A program made the translations under genes and the position numbers. A DNA stretch of 29,811 bases from IMG/VR virus record IMGVR_UViG_3300031569_000028, positions 1 through 29,811 of that record; one strand, given 5' to 3'. A model generated the notes under the pieces. The model ran no database searches. It had not been told where the DNA came from and saw only the letters and a program-made list of their open reading frames with translations. This DNA comes from a virus. Below are positions 29,509 to 29,811 of the stretch, piece after piece (positions within the stretch are counted from its first letter, which is position 1; each line of letters begins with the position of its first letter).

Positions 29509-29811
29509 TAGCAACTAAAAACGGCATGGCAAGCCATTCAACTCAAGAGCTAATCGACTATGTTGAGAAAACTAATAAGAAGGTTAAAACAGTTCCGGCT
29601 TTTATAAGACGCACCAGTTTTTCTCGCTGGAATTCCAACAGCGCAGCAATTTGCGCTGAAATACAGAAAAGACAAGGAGAAAGCAAAATGCATACCGCAA
29701 ACACACTGTTGAGCATCGTCAAATTTTGGGGAGAGGACATCACTCCAGAACAAGAAGTTTGGTTATCTATCGAGGCAGATAACTTGCCAGAGACAGAAAA
29801 AGGAAAGTTCT
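29505..29811 (+). CDS. Partial hypothetical protein, 5' end only
   Basis: ATG at 29505 overlaps the previous TGA and the frame stays open to the window end, at least 102 codons. The first part is basic (IDYVEKTNKKVKTVPAFIRR, FSRWNSNSAAICAEIQKRQG), the second more acidic (ILSIVKFWGED-like, TPEQEVWLSIEADNLPET). An internal in-frame ATG at 29688 is preceded by AAGGAG, so a shorter product starting MHTANTLLSIVKFW may also be made. Function unknown. Confidence 0.55.
   Translation, partial: MIATKNGMASHSTQELIDYVEKTNKKVKTVPAFIRRTSFSRWNSNSAAICAEIQKRQGESKMHTANTLLSIVKFWGEDITPEQEVWLSIEADNLPETEKGKF

Overview
The window is part of a tailed double-stranded DNA phage genome, most likely a long-tailed siphovirus of an aquatic, probably Gram-negative bacterium. 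Evidence: a complete ordered head and tail module (small and large terminase, portal, MuF-type protein, scaffold, P22-like coat protein, connectors, tail terminator, tail tube, frameshifted tail chaperone, 1162-residue tape measure), no sheath gene, a three-helix-type holin, a lambda-like NinB/NinG and Erf/exonuclease/SSB recombination set, and a tail protein carrying a cupredoxin-like domain of the kind I associate with marine phage structural proteins. The host assignment is inference. No integrase, tRNA, CRISPR array or insertion sequence was found, so lifestyle is open. Both ends of the window cut through open reading frames.

Layout. Positions 1-1839 (+): small accessory genes and a SleB-like peptidoglycan hydrolase. 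1870-3416 (+): a hairpin over a ribosome binding site, then a ParB-like protein and a very AT-rich glycosyltransferase-like gene. 3413-12810 (+): DNA packaging, head, connector and tail tube genes, mostly with 1-20 base overlaps, interrupted by a 129-base repeat-bearing gap before the scaffold gene and by a terminator after the coat gene. 12814-21343 (+): tape measure, distal tail protein, large multidomain receptor-binding-type protein. 21353-23042 (+): four small membrane proteins, including the holin, then a GH24 endolysin. 23364-27890 (-): replication and recombination genes converging on the late genes. 27891-28579: a 689-base divergent gap with hairpins, a long-range stem, a 14-bp palindrome and phased short repeats, the best candidate for a control region or origin. 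28580-29811 (+): small early-type genes that probably continue past the window.

How the genes work together. The minus-strand operon would supply a replication initiator or loader, single-strand annealing protein, exonuclease, SSB and Nin proteins, driven at least partly by a good sigma-70-like promoter at 27065-27093. The plus-strand late genes build a P22-coat-type head on a siphovirus tail and then lyse the cell. Least ordinary: the ParB/glycosyltransferase pair beside the terminase, the candidate structured RNA and phased repeat arrays in the control regions, a plus-strand terminator inside the minus-strand operon, the -1 frameshift in the tail chaperone, a lysozyme with Cys in place of the usual catalytic Asp, and a cupredoxin-like domain with a full set of copper ligands in the tail protein.
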